DNA of 64,000 bases from Diphasiastrum complanatum. Its lineage: Eukaryota; Streptophyta; Lycopodiopsida; Lycopodiales; Lycopodiaceae. The notes under the pieces were generated by a model, which saw only the letters and a list, made by a program, of their open reading frames with translations, was not told where the DNA came from and searched no databases. Of the stretch, positions 24,288-35,200 are shown piece by piece. The translations under genes and the position numbers were made by a program. The stretch covers positions 22,530,160 through 22,594,159 of the forward strand of contig CM055102.1 in NCBI GenBank assembly GCA_029204225.1. Direction: 5' to 3'. Numbering within the stretch: position 1 is the first letter of the stretch; the number at the start of each line of letters is the position of its first letter.

Positions 24288-24847
24288 TGGTATCAGAGCC
24301 TCGGTTATCAGAGCTTATCATAGCCTGATATAGCTACAAGGCTATCAGATCCATGAGGCAAAGCATTCAAGACAAAGAACCAGTAACAGCTAAGGAACAC
24401 AGCTCACAACAATGGCTTCAATAAGTAGCACAATCCTCGATTCAGCCGGATCTAACTTCCTAGCAAGGAAGGTGAAGACCTCTCTCATACTACAGGGAGA
24501 AGGGCTATTTCCTTGGGTAGATGGCACAGAAGAAATGACAATCAGACCTGAATTCCATCCGAGCTTTACAAAAACTTCTCTTCAGTGGTATCAGAGTCTC
24601 AGTTGTCAGAAGTTATCATAGCTTGATATAGCTACAACGCTATCAGATCCAGGATGCAAAGCATTCAAGACAAGAAACTAGTAACAACTAAGGAACACAA
24701 CTCACAACAATGGCTTCAATAAGTTGTATACAATCAAAGATCTGCACAATCCTCGATTCAGCAGGGTCTAACTTCCTAGCATGGAAGGTGAAGACCTCTC
24801 TCATACTAAAGGGAGAAGGCCTATTTCCCTGGGTAGATGGCACATAA
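24252..24847 (+). repeat. 298-bp tandem duplication of PBS, leader and gag start
   Basis: The segment from about 24252 (aattccatccggga) repeats from about 24550 (aattccatccgagc). Each copy includes the end of the LTR, a PBS (24288 and 24586), the leader and the gag start MASIS. The copies differ by a few substitutions and small indels. Confidence 0.85.
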
Positions 24848-25028
24848 GAAATACCAACATCTACAGGCAAGGAGCTACGCAAATGGAGAGAAAAGAACGA
24901 CAAGGCAATAGTCGTGTTGTCATCATCCATCGAAGATAGCCTCACACTTGACCTGGCTACACTCTCCAATGCAAGAGAGATGTGGGATACTTTACTCACA
25001 AGGTCTCAGATGAAATCACGAAGTCAAA
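24412..25028 (+). pseudogene. gag of family D, with duplicated N-terminus
   Basis: Copy one (24412-24621) encodes DSAGSNFLARKVKTSLIL, with the conserved gag Trp changed to Arg, and runs into the duplication. Copy two (from about 24711) encodes DSAGSNFLAWKVKTSLIL with Trp intact, one stop after WVDGT, then KELRKWREKNDKAIVVL and TLSNAREMWDTLL. Coding homology ends near 25028. Confidence 0.8.
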
Positions 25029-27060
25029 TCATGCTTAGTGACTTGTCTGTACCAGTGTTGGGCGGATATTGCTATTTTTAATACCAGTCGGGTCCTAGTA
25101 TTATGCTTTTTTGAAAAATTTGATACCAATCGGGTATCAATATCAACATGTTTTGTAAATTTGTGGCTGATATCAACCGACTTGGGTATTGCAGGGGTGA
25201 TGCCAGTCAAGTACAAACCTGGGTATGAGTATATGATTTTTTTTTCTAAAATTAGCCATTTTTATAAAGGGTAGTATGCTCTTAATGAAAAGCATGACCT
25301 TTTTAAATGTAATATGCAATTGATTTTAAAGGCCAATTCTTTGTTGGTGCCCACCAATGTCTTTGGGACACCATGAATAATATTTATCACATATGTAACT
25401 TTTGGAAACTAACTAAAAATGGATACTAAATTGATACCATGTTAAATTCAAAATTTTTACCCCTAATCCGGGTATCGATATGTGCATTGACTGGCTAAAA
25501 CCAGGGTTATCAACCATACTATCACAAAATCATATACAGGGCAGGTGTGAGTTTACAACACGCAAAAGGGCATTTCTTTTTGGTAAATACCAATAAATAA
25601 TGCAAAATAGAATGAGATTATTCAACAAACGGCAGGAAAGAATCAATCAAAGTTGTATCAATCATGAATGAATGGGAGGAAAATGGAAACATATGAAAAA
25701 TAAAAACATTTTTTTTCAGCAAATCCCAAATTTGAATATGCATTTACATCTTCGCCCTTTGATTCTATTCTACGTTTTGGAAGAATGGAAAGATGCAAAA
25801 ATGTTTTGAAGGAATCGTGACACACCATATTTCAAATTGTTTAGTAATAGAATGCAAATCTGAAAACCATGGCTATACTTGAAGTTGATTGATGACAAAT
25901 ACCTATTATTGGGTTGATTCTAATGAAACGAATTACACGAATTAATTACTTATTCCAGTTCAGTGAATGATGATTTTACATAGTTAGTATTTCCATTTCG
26001 TAGTTTGATTACGATATTAGTCATTCTTTTACAAAAAATAAAATAGTGAACCCGCTCTTGTCTCGCGGAAACCTTCAAGGAAAAGGGATAAATAAGAAAA
26101 AGAGCAAAAAAAAAGTTGTTCTCTTTTACTGTTATTTTCATTGGCAATTTAATTTGGATTTGTTTTCTCCGCCATTACCGTTGTCATTGTTATCAAAGGT
26201 TGAACTTGTTAAAGTTTCGGGTACTCTCTGGTCAAACTTTATTAGTACTGTTCAGGCATTCCCTCATGTAACGTGAAATAAGCTGCTCAGGCGTTTGCAT
26301 AGTGATTTATCTCCCATCACCTTCGGGAGTGCCTTTTGTCATATAATTCATAAGCCAATTAACCCGATCTACAGTACTATCCACTGTACTATTTATAAAT
26401 AAGAAGATTCCTACTTTATTTTCAACGTTCTCCATTGAAGTACAAATCTTACCTACGGGTTCAACTAAATAGATGCACTTATACCTCCCTCTGAACATCC
26501 TTAAGCAGCAATTCTGTAGTTTCTTCTCACTGTTGTTCGCACAGTTTCAAGCTCTTATCTACAGCCTCAACTTCAGATATTATTGCTTGACCCATTTGGG
26601 TTTGCTGCTTAACTGCCGAATCCAATGAATTGTTGATATTGTGTTTAAACTCTCCTATATTTTTATTTGTAACTAGGGGTTGAAGCTTTCTGTCCGATTC
26701 TTTGATGGTACCAAAGGTGAGAGGGCAATAATCTTTCCTTTGATAATACCAAAGGTAAAACAATAATACCTCCCTTGATAAGTCTCTCTGAAAGGCTATC
26801 CGACACATCCAATCGAGGTTGTTACTGCAAAGCCGTCTTTGGTAAATGGATAAAATAATTCGGTCTTGCCAGGACTAAGTTGCCTGTCTTCCTGAGAAGG
26901 ACGTTTTTCATTCAATCCTCGCGAAATACCCGACCAGCGCTTCACAGCTATTGTTATATCATTCTCGAAATTGCAAATAATAACCTGTGAGCTTAGCAAA
27001 ATTAGGAATAAAGCAAAGAAGATCAGAGTCTTCACAAATGAAATGATGATATTGTCGGGC
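25029..27060. other. No gene recognised
   Basis: 25029-25560 repeats variants of ataccaatcgggtatc and may be a decayed transposon. Between 26307 and 27128 three short - strand frames (63-110 codons) occur. One has a hydrophobic run LIFFALFLILLSS but no ATG before it and no known motif, so I do not call a gene. Confidence 0.45.
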
Positions 27061-27077
27061 TCCAATTTGGTACTGGG

Positions 27078-27415
27078 GAGGATATAGAATTTAAAATCCT
27101 TATCAAAACTAATAAAACATCCTACCACTACAACTATGTTATTCGCTCCAATGGAGGATTTAAAGTTCTCATTGAACCTAAGAACAAACTATGTCATATT
27201 AATTTCTGGAGGATTTAAAGTCCTTATCGAAACTTATAAAACATCCTACCACTACAACTATTATTCGCTCCAATGGAGGATTAAAGTCCTCATTGAACCT
27301 AAGAAGAGACTATGTCATATTAGTTTCAATAGAGAATTTCAAGTCCTTATCTAAACTAATAAAACATCCTACCATTACCACTATGTCGTTAGCGCAAATA
27401 AAGGATTTGAAATCC
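27078..27415. repeat. About 2.6 copies of a ~125-130 bp tandem repeat
   Basis: The order ggatttaaagtcctt, aactaataaaacatcctacca, attcgctccaatggagg, cattgaacctaag and actatgtcatatta recurs with units starting near 27078, 27208 and 27332. The short + strand frames here are inside the repeat. Confidence 0.8.
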
Positions 27416-27540
27416 ATTGTTGATACAAGCTCGGCACCTATATACCCGCCCAACATTGGTCCGTACATGGATGGATATGCTCATCCACCAAGGAAACCTA
27501 CCATACCATAATACTTAACACTCAAAGTAGGTGTGAAAGT

Positions 27541-27585
27541 GGCCCAAAAAAGCATCACTTATTTATAATTCTTCCAAAACCCTAA
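27541..27585 (+). promoter_or_regulatory. Probable core promoter of the SR gene: site II, TATA-like box, telo-box
   Basis: GGCCCA (27541-27546, a site II element), TATTTATAA (27560-27568) and AAACCCTAA (27577-27585, a telo-box) lie within 45 bp just upstream of a purine-rich GA leader. In plants, site II plus telo-box marks promoters of genes for ribosomal, replication and RNA-processing proteins. The assignment to this gene is inferred from position and strand. Confidence 0.5.
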
Positions 27586-27586
27586 G

Positions 27587-27589
<3 letters not shown>

Positions 27590-27637
<48 letters not shown>

Positions 27638-27802
27638 GAGAGTCATTAGCATTTGCCATATAACCGATCGTGTCGGTGGTGCGTTGGAGCGAGGGTATAT
27701 CGCAGAAGAGAAGAAAAGGGAAAGGAAAGGAAAGGCAAAGGAAGAGCAGAAGCAAGAAGAGCAAGGAAGCGATCTCCATCCTCCTCCTTGCCCGCTTCGC
27801 AA
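27590..27802 (+). other. Probable 5' untranslated exon of the SR gene
   Basis: Purine-rich leader downstream of the promoter motifs, ending at a possible donor (gcaa-gtatat at 27803). The matching acceptor would be the ctcag at 29085-29089, 21 bases before the initiator ATG. This is inference from position; the donor is only moderately good. A transcript would settle it. Confidence 0.35.
27593..27631. repeat. (GA)n microsatellite in the probable 5' leader
   Basis: Uninterrupted GA run followed by gtcagagagagtc. GA/CT-rich tracts are frequent in plant 5' untranslated regions. Confidence 0.9.
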
Positions 27803-28414
27803 GTATATCAACCCTTTCTGTATTGTGCTATTTTGTATTTTGTTTTTCTTAGGGTTATCTGTGTGCTAGAGTTGGAAGCAGCGACTTCTGTTTTTGTATT
27901 ATGACATTATTTTCGGCACGGCTTGTTTCTCGGCCTTTTTGGTCAGTTTTTGTTTGAGCCTTCCTAGGGTTTGCTAGTCTTCCCTTCTATGCAGATTTGT
28001 GTCTGTTTGTTGGCTTTTGTTTCTCAGCACTTGCTAGATTTTGGTATATATAGGGTAAGGTCACGTTAACCCGGCGTTAAAAGCAGAGGCGGTCTCTTGA
28101 AACTTGGAAATAACGGACGGCTGTACATGAAAATCCGATCAGGCCATTCACAAAAACCGTAGTAACGGCATTTCAATTCTAGCAGGCTTCACGGGTGTAA
28201 TGCCCTGATGTCATTAAGCAGGATTTTCTGCTTCATAAAACATTGAAATACGAAAAAAAATATTCGAAAAGTTTTTGTGAAGAGGTAATTCTGAATATGT
28301 TTATCGATTCAATGGATTATACATTTTCCGTTTAAGTTTCCTTCCGAGCCATCTCCAGTTGGTGTGTTTGAAGTTCATCTCTCCGTGGTGGTCATTTTGT
28401 GGATGGATTGAAAT

Positions 28415-28850
28415 CATAGAATTAATGAACCGTTATCAGTTCACCACGGTTTTGAGAACCGTACAGTGAACCGTACGGTTCTTAAATTTTTTTGCCCAGA
28501 ACCGTGGTGAACTGTACTGAATAATTAATCAATCAATTATTTTTTTTAATTTCCCCCCCCAAAAATTAACCCAAAAATATGCAAAAAAAAGGCCAAAAAA
28601 ATCTGTGAAATCTTTGAAATCATCTGTGAAATCTGTCAATCATCTGTCAAATGACTCAAATCGTCTGTATCATCTGTGAAATCATACATCATGTGAAATC
28701 TGTGAAATCAGTGATGATTTCAGATAATTTCACATCTGTCAAATCATCTGTACATCATGTGAAATCTGTCAAATCTGTGAAATCTATGAAATCATCTGTG
28801 AAATCTGTGAATTTGGTAATTAACTAATTTATTAATTAAAAAATTATGAA
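28415..28850. mobile_element. Truncated hAT-like MITE of the same family as 31356-31768
   Basis: Starts CATAGAATTAATGAACCGTT, the same end as the element at 31356, then shows the same inverted arrays of gaaccgtacggttc type, and later the same ggtaattaa-attaatt stretch. The right terminus and target duplication are not visible. It carries its own satellite (28599-28814). It lies in the probable intron of the 5' leader. Confidence 0.6.
28599..28814. repeat. Short-period satellite, atctgtgaaatc units
   Basis: About 215 bp made of permuted atctgtgaa and atcatctgtcaa words with an 8-14 bp period. Confidence 0.85.
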
Positions 28851-29110
28851 TGTTTTTTGGTTATTTGACATTTTTTAACCAGTTTTGCAATAATGTGATT
28901 TGACCTTTTGAAAACGAAATTCGAATTAACAATGAATTATTTAAATTGTGAGAGATCTCCAACGCTATGTGCAACCATGTTTTTGGACGTGCTTTGCATT
29001 TATGTGAGTGGACAGGTTAGAATCAACATATATGCTATAATAAGTTTCATACTTTGCAACTCTATTGAATCAGGTTCTTTTATGCTCAGGGAATCGACAT
29101 TGTTGACAAG

Positions 29111-29216
29111 ATGAGGCCAGTGTTTTGCGGTAGATTTGGTTACGATGCTCGTGAATATGACATTGAGCGTATGTTTAACAAGTATGGCAAAGTTGATCGT
29201 GTGGATATGAAGACAG
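29111..29216 (+). CDS. RS40-like: SR gene exon 1 (RRM1 N-terminal half)
   Basis: Begins [15 protein letters not shown] and ends DMKT plus one base of a Gly codon, at acag/gtaagg, a good plant donor. Phase 1. The start codon matches the family N-terminus, and an acceptor-like ctcag lies 21 bases upstream. Confidence 0.9.
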
Positions 29217-32200
29217 GTAAGGAGCTCTACTTGGTACTACTTTTTACTATTCTAACTTCTACATCCTTTGAATATTTTTGACACATTCATTCTATAAAAC
29301 TCATTCATAGGTCGTCCATTCTCAGATTGTTAATTTATTTTAACTCATGCGTGTAGCAACTAGGAGTTTGCAAGTGTGTAGTGGGTTTGTTAGTTTGAAC
29401 TTTGTGTGGCATCTACTCTTTATGAACAAAATGCTTTGGCCGTTGGTTAAGATTATCAAACTTGCCAAGTTTTATGGTGGTTGTAAATCATAGAAGATAG
29501 TAGAAGAGGTATTGTGGGGTCAACAAAATATAGTTGTGACCTTCGGTTTTCTGAATTCACAAATTAATGATTTTCCTAAATTTCTAGTTCTTTGCATAGT
29601 TGCAGCGAATCGCGATTCGCTGGGACTGCGATTCGCGGGTCGCGATTCTGCGAATCGCGATTCGCAACCCAGAATCGCAAAAAAAAAAAAAAAATTTTTT
29701 TTTGGAAAAATAGCTTATTGCTGAAATTTTTTTAGGGGATCAATTGTCAAACCAGCGTTTTGCCTCTCATAAGTGCAGTAGATGAGGCACAAACAGATCT
29801 TATTTTCAGTAGCTATCCGGTTGTCATTTGCTCTGGTTTTCAGTAAATGTTAATGCTACAGTTTGGACTATCAACTGTATGGATGATGATCACTTTTGCA
29901 ATTGGTTCACTGGAGATGTGAGTGCAATGTACATACAGTTGGGGGCATAAATATTGGGCCCTTCTCGGCGCGCATTTGGACCCCATTTTTATCTAAGGGG
30001 GGCGGTGGCATTTTTATCTACAGTGTCTATAGGGGGTTCGGGGGACAGTAGCCCCCCGGGAAACGGGGGGTTCGGGGGGCGGTAGCCCCCTGGTGGGGGG
30101 TTTGGGGGGCAACACCCCCCAACGGCGGGGTCCGGGGGCTGCCGGTTGGTCCGGGGCCCCGACGGTAAGGCCTCTTCATGATTTGGCCTTCCAACTCCCC
30201 GAGTGAAAACACACTTTTTGGTGTTTCGCACCCGAAACAGTCGGCAAACTACACAATCAGAATCCCCTCGATCAGAGCTTTCATCTGATACCCATATTGC
30301 CTAAAAAAATTTCAAAAAAAAAAAAAAAACAAAAATCGATTCTACACGATTCTGGGAAAATCCCGAATCGCGAATCGGAATCGCGATTCTGAATCGCGAT
30401 TCGGGAATCGCGCTGCAACTATGGTTCTTTGCTTAACAAAATCAGATCTTTTTAGTGACATGCAATTGATTGTGATCATAGATGCACCAGCGATTCTAGA
30501 ATTATGATTCGAATCGCTATTCTAGAATCACTGTGAAAAAAAAGCAGGGATTCACCCAGAATTGCTGTTTGTTTTAAAAAAAACAGGCGATAACGATTAC
30601 AGTAGTTTCAGGTCCAATTTCAGTAGTTTCAGGTCTAATTCCAGTAGTTTCAGGTCTTATTCCAGTATTTAGAGGTTCATTTCAGGTCCAAATTTTTCTG
30701 AAAAGTAGATTTTTTTTTTGGGCGATCCTGGGCAACGAATCACAATTCTGAGAATCGCGATTTGCGAATTGCTATACCCCCAGAATCGCGATTCACTGCA
30801 ACTATGATTTTGATATTGGAAAATATGACTTGGTTCAATTTTGATTTTGATAGAAAGTCTTAGTTTCTTATTTTAAAAAAAATCTCTTATGGTAAAGGGC
30901 TTTTGCCTTCAGCATGTGATAGCCTTGTGAAGTGTAGCACTAAAGGCTTCACTTCGATCCCTCGGCCTTGATTTTTGGTTTAGGATCCCATTAAACATGC
31001 ATGTGGTATTAGTAATCGCGATTAGTGACGATTCTTTTGCACCCCATGTCTTGTGCTTCATGCACTTTTATGATATGATTATTGTACATAAATGGAATTT
31101 ACTTTATTTATGGTAAGATGTTGGCATCTGAGGACCTACTCTAGAGAAAGTTAGGAAACTTTTAACCAATTAAGGAGTCATTACGACGTTGTCATGTGGC
31201 ATATGGTCAATTAATTCCACAAGCATTATCCTTGGTCCCGTACCATGATGTAAGACTATAAATAGGGCGCCCAAATCCTGACATTGAAAAGCTAATGCTG
31301 TATTTGTGCTCTACATTTTGTGTGAGAATCCAATTCTTGTGGAAACACTATCATCCATAGAATTAATGAACCGTTAACGGTTCAGTACGGTTCTCAGAAC
31401 CGTACAGTGAACCGTACGGTGGTTCTTAGCAACTCCCTGAGTGAAAACACACTTTTTGATGTTTCACACCGGAAACAATCGGCAAACTACATAGTCATAA
31501 TGCTCTCAATCAGAGCTTTCATCTGATACCCATATTGCCTAAACAAATTTAAAAAAAAAACGATTCTGGGAAAATCCCGAAGCGCGTTTCGGAATCGCGA
31601 TACTGAATTGCGATTCAGAATCGCGGTGCATCTATGGTCTGTAATAATTTGGTAATTAAATAATTAATTAATAAATTAAATACTGGAACCGTACCACGGT
31701 TCAATGAACCGGTATGGTTCCTTCCATGGTTCCCAGGACCCACGGTTCTGGGAACCGTGGGTTCTACGCTATCATCTAAGGTAGTACATGGGAGAGGGGA
31801 AGTTTTGTGCAGCCAATTCATCAATTTACCTATGGAGGACATTGGCAGCTTTTTATGGATGTTAGGTATGTTGTCCCAAGCTCTTCTTGTGATTACCTTT
31901 GTGACTTGAAAGCCCTATGCCTTAGCAACCATGTTTGCTATGCCTACGACTCACGAGAGTTTATTTATTACATTATATTTTTGAAGTAGACGAGTTTTGC
32001 AGGATGAAAACCAATAAAGTGTCTACGGTTGAGGCTCTGGACCACAAATCATAGTGTTGGAAGATGTTTTTGTTGCCAACTTGAGCAACAAGTGGAGTTG
32101 TGGAGACCAATTTCTCATGTTCTGTGCTTGTTGGTTTGAGAGCACTACACACATGAGTTCATGGATCACATTGAAGAGACTTTGCTATGGCCACTTTTGG

Positions 32201-35200
32201 ACGTTTGAATTTTGTTGTTTATGTTAGTTTTCTCCTAGATTTATTCTAATTGTAGACGTTTTTAGAATGCTTTATGATGTAATGTTTCACATTTTGTTGC
32301 ACATGGCTGAGCAGACGCACAAGAGGTGGATGGGGTGGTTGTGTTTCTTCCTTAAGCCCATTTTATGTAGTTGTTGATACTGAACCCACTATGGGCATCT
32401 AATTATCGATGCTTTGATCTTGTTCTAGATTATGAACAAATTTACTACACAGGATTGGTTTGCCATGGCCACATTGTTCAACAAACAGATTCAGTGGGAT
32501 AGATTCACGTTGAGTGTTTTAGGGGTGTTTGGGTTGAGTCATGGCTAGCGAGAAAGAGACAAGGCTAGACCCCTACTACTATAGTGCTACTAGAGTTGTA
32601 GACATTGCCTATCGCCTCCTTTTCCAATACTGCTCAACATTTTCATTCGAGTGGAACTTGATTACATAGTTTCTTTATACTTGTTTCACTCATTACTAAC
32701 TAGGCTACAAGCGTTCATGATCTTGGATTTATTCTCATGGTTAGCCTTCTTACATATTTTCTTAAGCGACCACCTACCACTCGGCCCTCGGGCATGTGAT
32801 ATTTTTCATTTCAATCTACTATGTGTTGCTATGGAAGATGATGCTCCTCACGTTGGTTGTGGGCATCAAAGTATCACAAAGGAAGGATATTTGCATCGTT
32901 CTCTTCGCTTAGTTCTTGCCAATCTAATAGGCAACAAATCAATCTACAAAACAATATTAAAAAGTATTGAAATTTGTGATGAACTGTTATCTTTTTGTTC
33001 ACTAGCAATAAGTAACAAGCAAATCTTCAATAGGTGAATTTGTTCTTGCTCTTTGATGACTAATATTAGCAAATCGTCTCTATAAATAGTTAGTGGCTGA
33101 TTAGTTTTCACAATAAATCAATCTTTTTGTTGTTATGCCCTCATGATGATGATGATTGAAACCTCGTCATTCATGAACTTTTATTATTTTCATGATGGCA
33201 TTGAACCATGTTTGAAGCTTTGATACCCTTGCAACGATTGTTTCACGATATATTTTTCTCATTTGATGACCCCTTCCATGATGTTAGCGTTGAGTGAGAT
33301 TAGCTCATTAACCCTCACCCTCACCCTCATTTCACATTAGTAGTGAGGCTTTTCTCACAAAGAGCTAAAGTGGCCACTCAATTGAGTTGTTTTCATGATG
33401 CTCCTCACAAGTGTGCCACCTTGTCTATGAGTTGGACCCAGAGGCTTGTTCATGGCTAGGCTCATGGATATGCTTGTGACCCAAGGTAGTGGCACGTACA
33501 AAAGGGACACTTATGAATATGCTTGTGAACTTAAAGCATGCATAGAGGCGACATAGGCAACATTTTTGTCATTAAACAATTAGTTTTTCTTAAGGAGGAT
33601 GTGTACTAGTAGCTACATTGTCTTTCTTTTCGTTACTATGCTTTGGCGCTTTGTCAGGATGCTGAGTAATTACCATGGGTCTTAGAGTCACTCTGTAATT
33701 GTTTGTTTTTGCTTTTTTTTTTGCCTCAATGATAAATCCAAATATCTCCAAGTTTAATGTTGGTATTACATACATTCTACATGGATGTAATTTTCCAATT
33801 TTAGCTGCGAAATCGTGGTGTATTGTGAATGTTAGAGAACTTTGTCGTCAAGTTGCGATTTACTCAAAACTCCATGCACGTGGATTAATTCGTATAAGTA
33901 TTATTACCTGCACTTCATGGCATTTATGTTTCTGTCCTCTAATTTCTGAGGCTAATTCAAAACCCAAAACCCTACACCTAATCCTTGCATGTGGAATTGA
34001 TTCATTGAAGGAATATTACCTGCATTTATGGCATTCATGTTTTTCTTCCTCTAATTTCTAGAGGTAAACTTAAACCTGCAATTTACCCACATCTTGATCT
34101 GAGAATTTATAAACGTGCATTGAAGTTTTGACATATGCAGAAGATTTACTCTTAATGAAATGTTCTTGTTTTAGTAAGAACTTTTTATATGAAAAAGTGT
34201 TTTCCTTTTCTAAGTTGGAAACTGGAGCACGGACTTGAGGTATTTGCACATTCTGTTTTCCTCTACAGGGGATCCAGACGTTTTGTTCTCCAGAGTGGTT
34301 CCTGTGGTCCATCATTAAAGTCAGTCCATTTTGATTGCAATGTTGAATATGAATGGTTACGTTTTTGTGGGTACAAATAGTATATATACTTAAGGATTCG
34401 TGTGGCGCAGGCGTTCACATAGAGCGTGAAAGCTCATGCGGGTCCTTGGACTTCTGTGAATGTCCCACGTCGTTTATCATGCCATACCCACCTCATTTGC
34501 AGAGCAACAGTTTCATACTTCATGCAACACAAACATCGAAGAACAATATACTTCCTATCACTAAATCATTACTTCCTGCTCCTCCCTCTACCACGTTGAT
34601 GGTGTTCTTGGGCATCTAGTCCTAGTTTTCATTGCTGCAGTTAAGGACGTACTCAACAATGGTGCAGGCTGACACAGGCGTCAACATGCCCATCCTTTCA
34701 TTCCTTCGCTGCTTTTTCCTAATTATGACGGTTTGCAAAATCTATCTTGGCATAATTTCTCTTTACACGACGGACATTCTACTGACGTGAACTAGTATAC
34801 TTGTCCAGTATATATTTGGGAAACAAATTGTGGACTATAAGCTTGCCGCATGTACATATGGTTCAGTGATAATTTTTTGCTTTAAATCAGGTTTTGCTTT
34901 TGTGTACATGGAGGATGAGCGAGATGCAGAAGATGCAATACGAGGCTTGGACAACATAGAGTTTGGGAGGCAGAGGCGGCGATTGTGTGTTGAATGGGCA
35001 AAGGTTGTTCAAGACCAGCTTTCTGCTGAGATTCGTTTTCAATGTGTGAGCATGTTTATTAACATTTTGTCCTAGCTGTTTAGGCTTGTTCTCAAAGTTA
35101 TAATCCTATATATTTATTCTGTTTTTTTTGGGTTATGCAGCAAGATGGTGGTTCAAGAAGAAGAGAAGATGATCGACGAAATGTTGCAGATCAAAAGCCT

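Noticed and set aside
26307-27128. Three - strand frames that might form one gene
   Set aside because: They are not in a joinable order with good splice sites, the hydrophobic segment lacks an ATG, and one end overlaps a tandem repeat.
27563-27904. Short frames (Lys/Glu/Arg-rich and Leu/Ser repeats) near 27.6-27.9 kb
   Set aside because: They overlap a GA repeat and purine-rich leader in all frames. More likely 5' UTR than protein.
28599-28814. CRISPR-like array
   Set aside because: Units are short, permuted and without unique spacers in a plant genome. It is a simple satellite.
29989-30231. Pro/Gly-rich frames of 61-80 codons in intron 1
   Set aside because: They lie in the G-run core of a hAT-like element and are low-complexity in overlapping frames.
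32651-33037. 128-codon frame in SR intron 1
   Set aside because: No recognisable motif, no supporting splice or promoter context. Length is possible by chance in 5 kb of intron.
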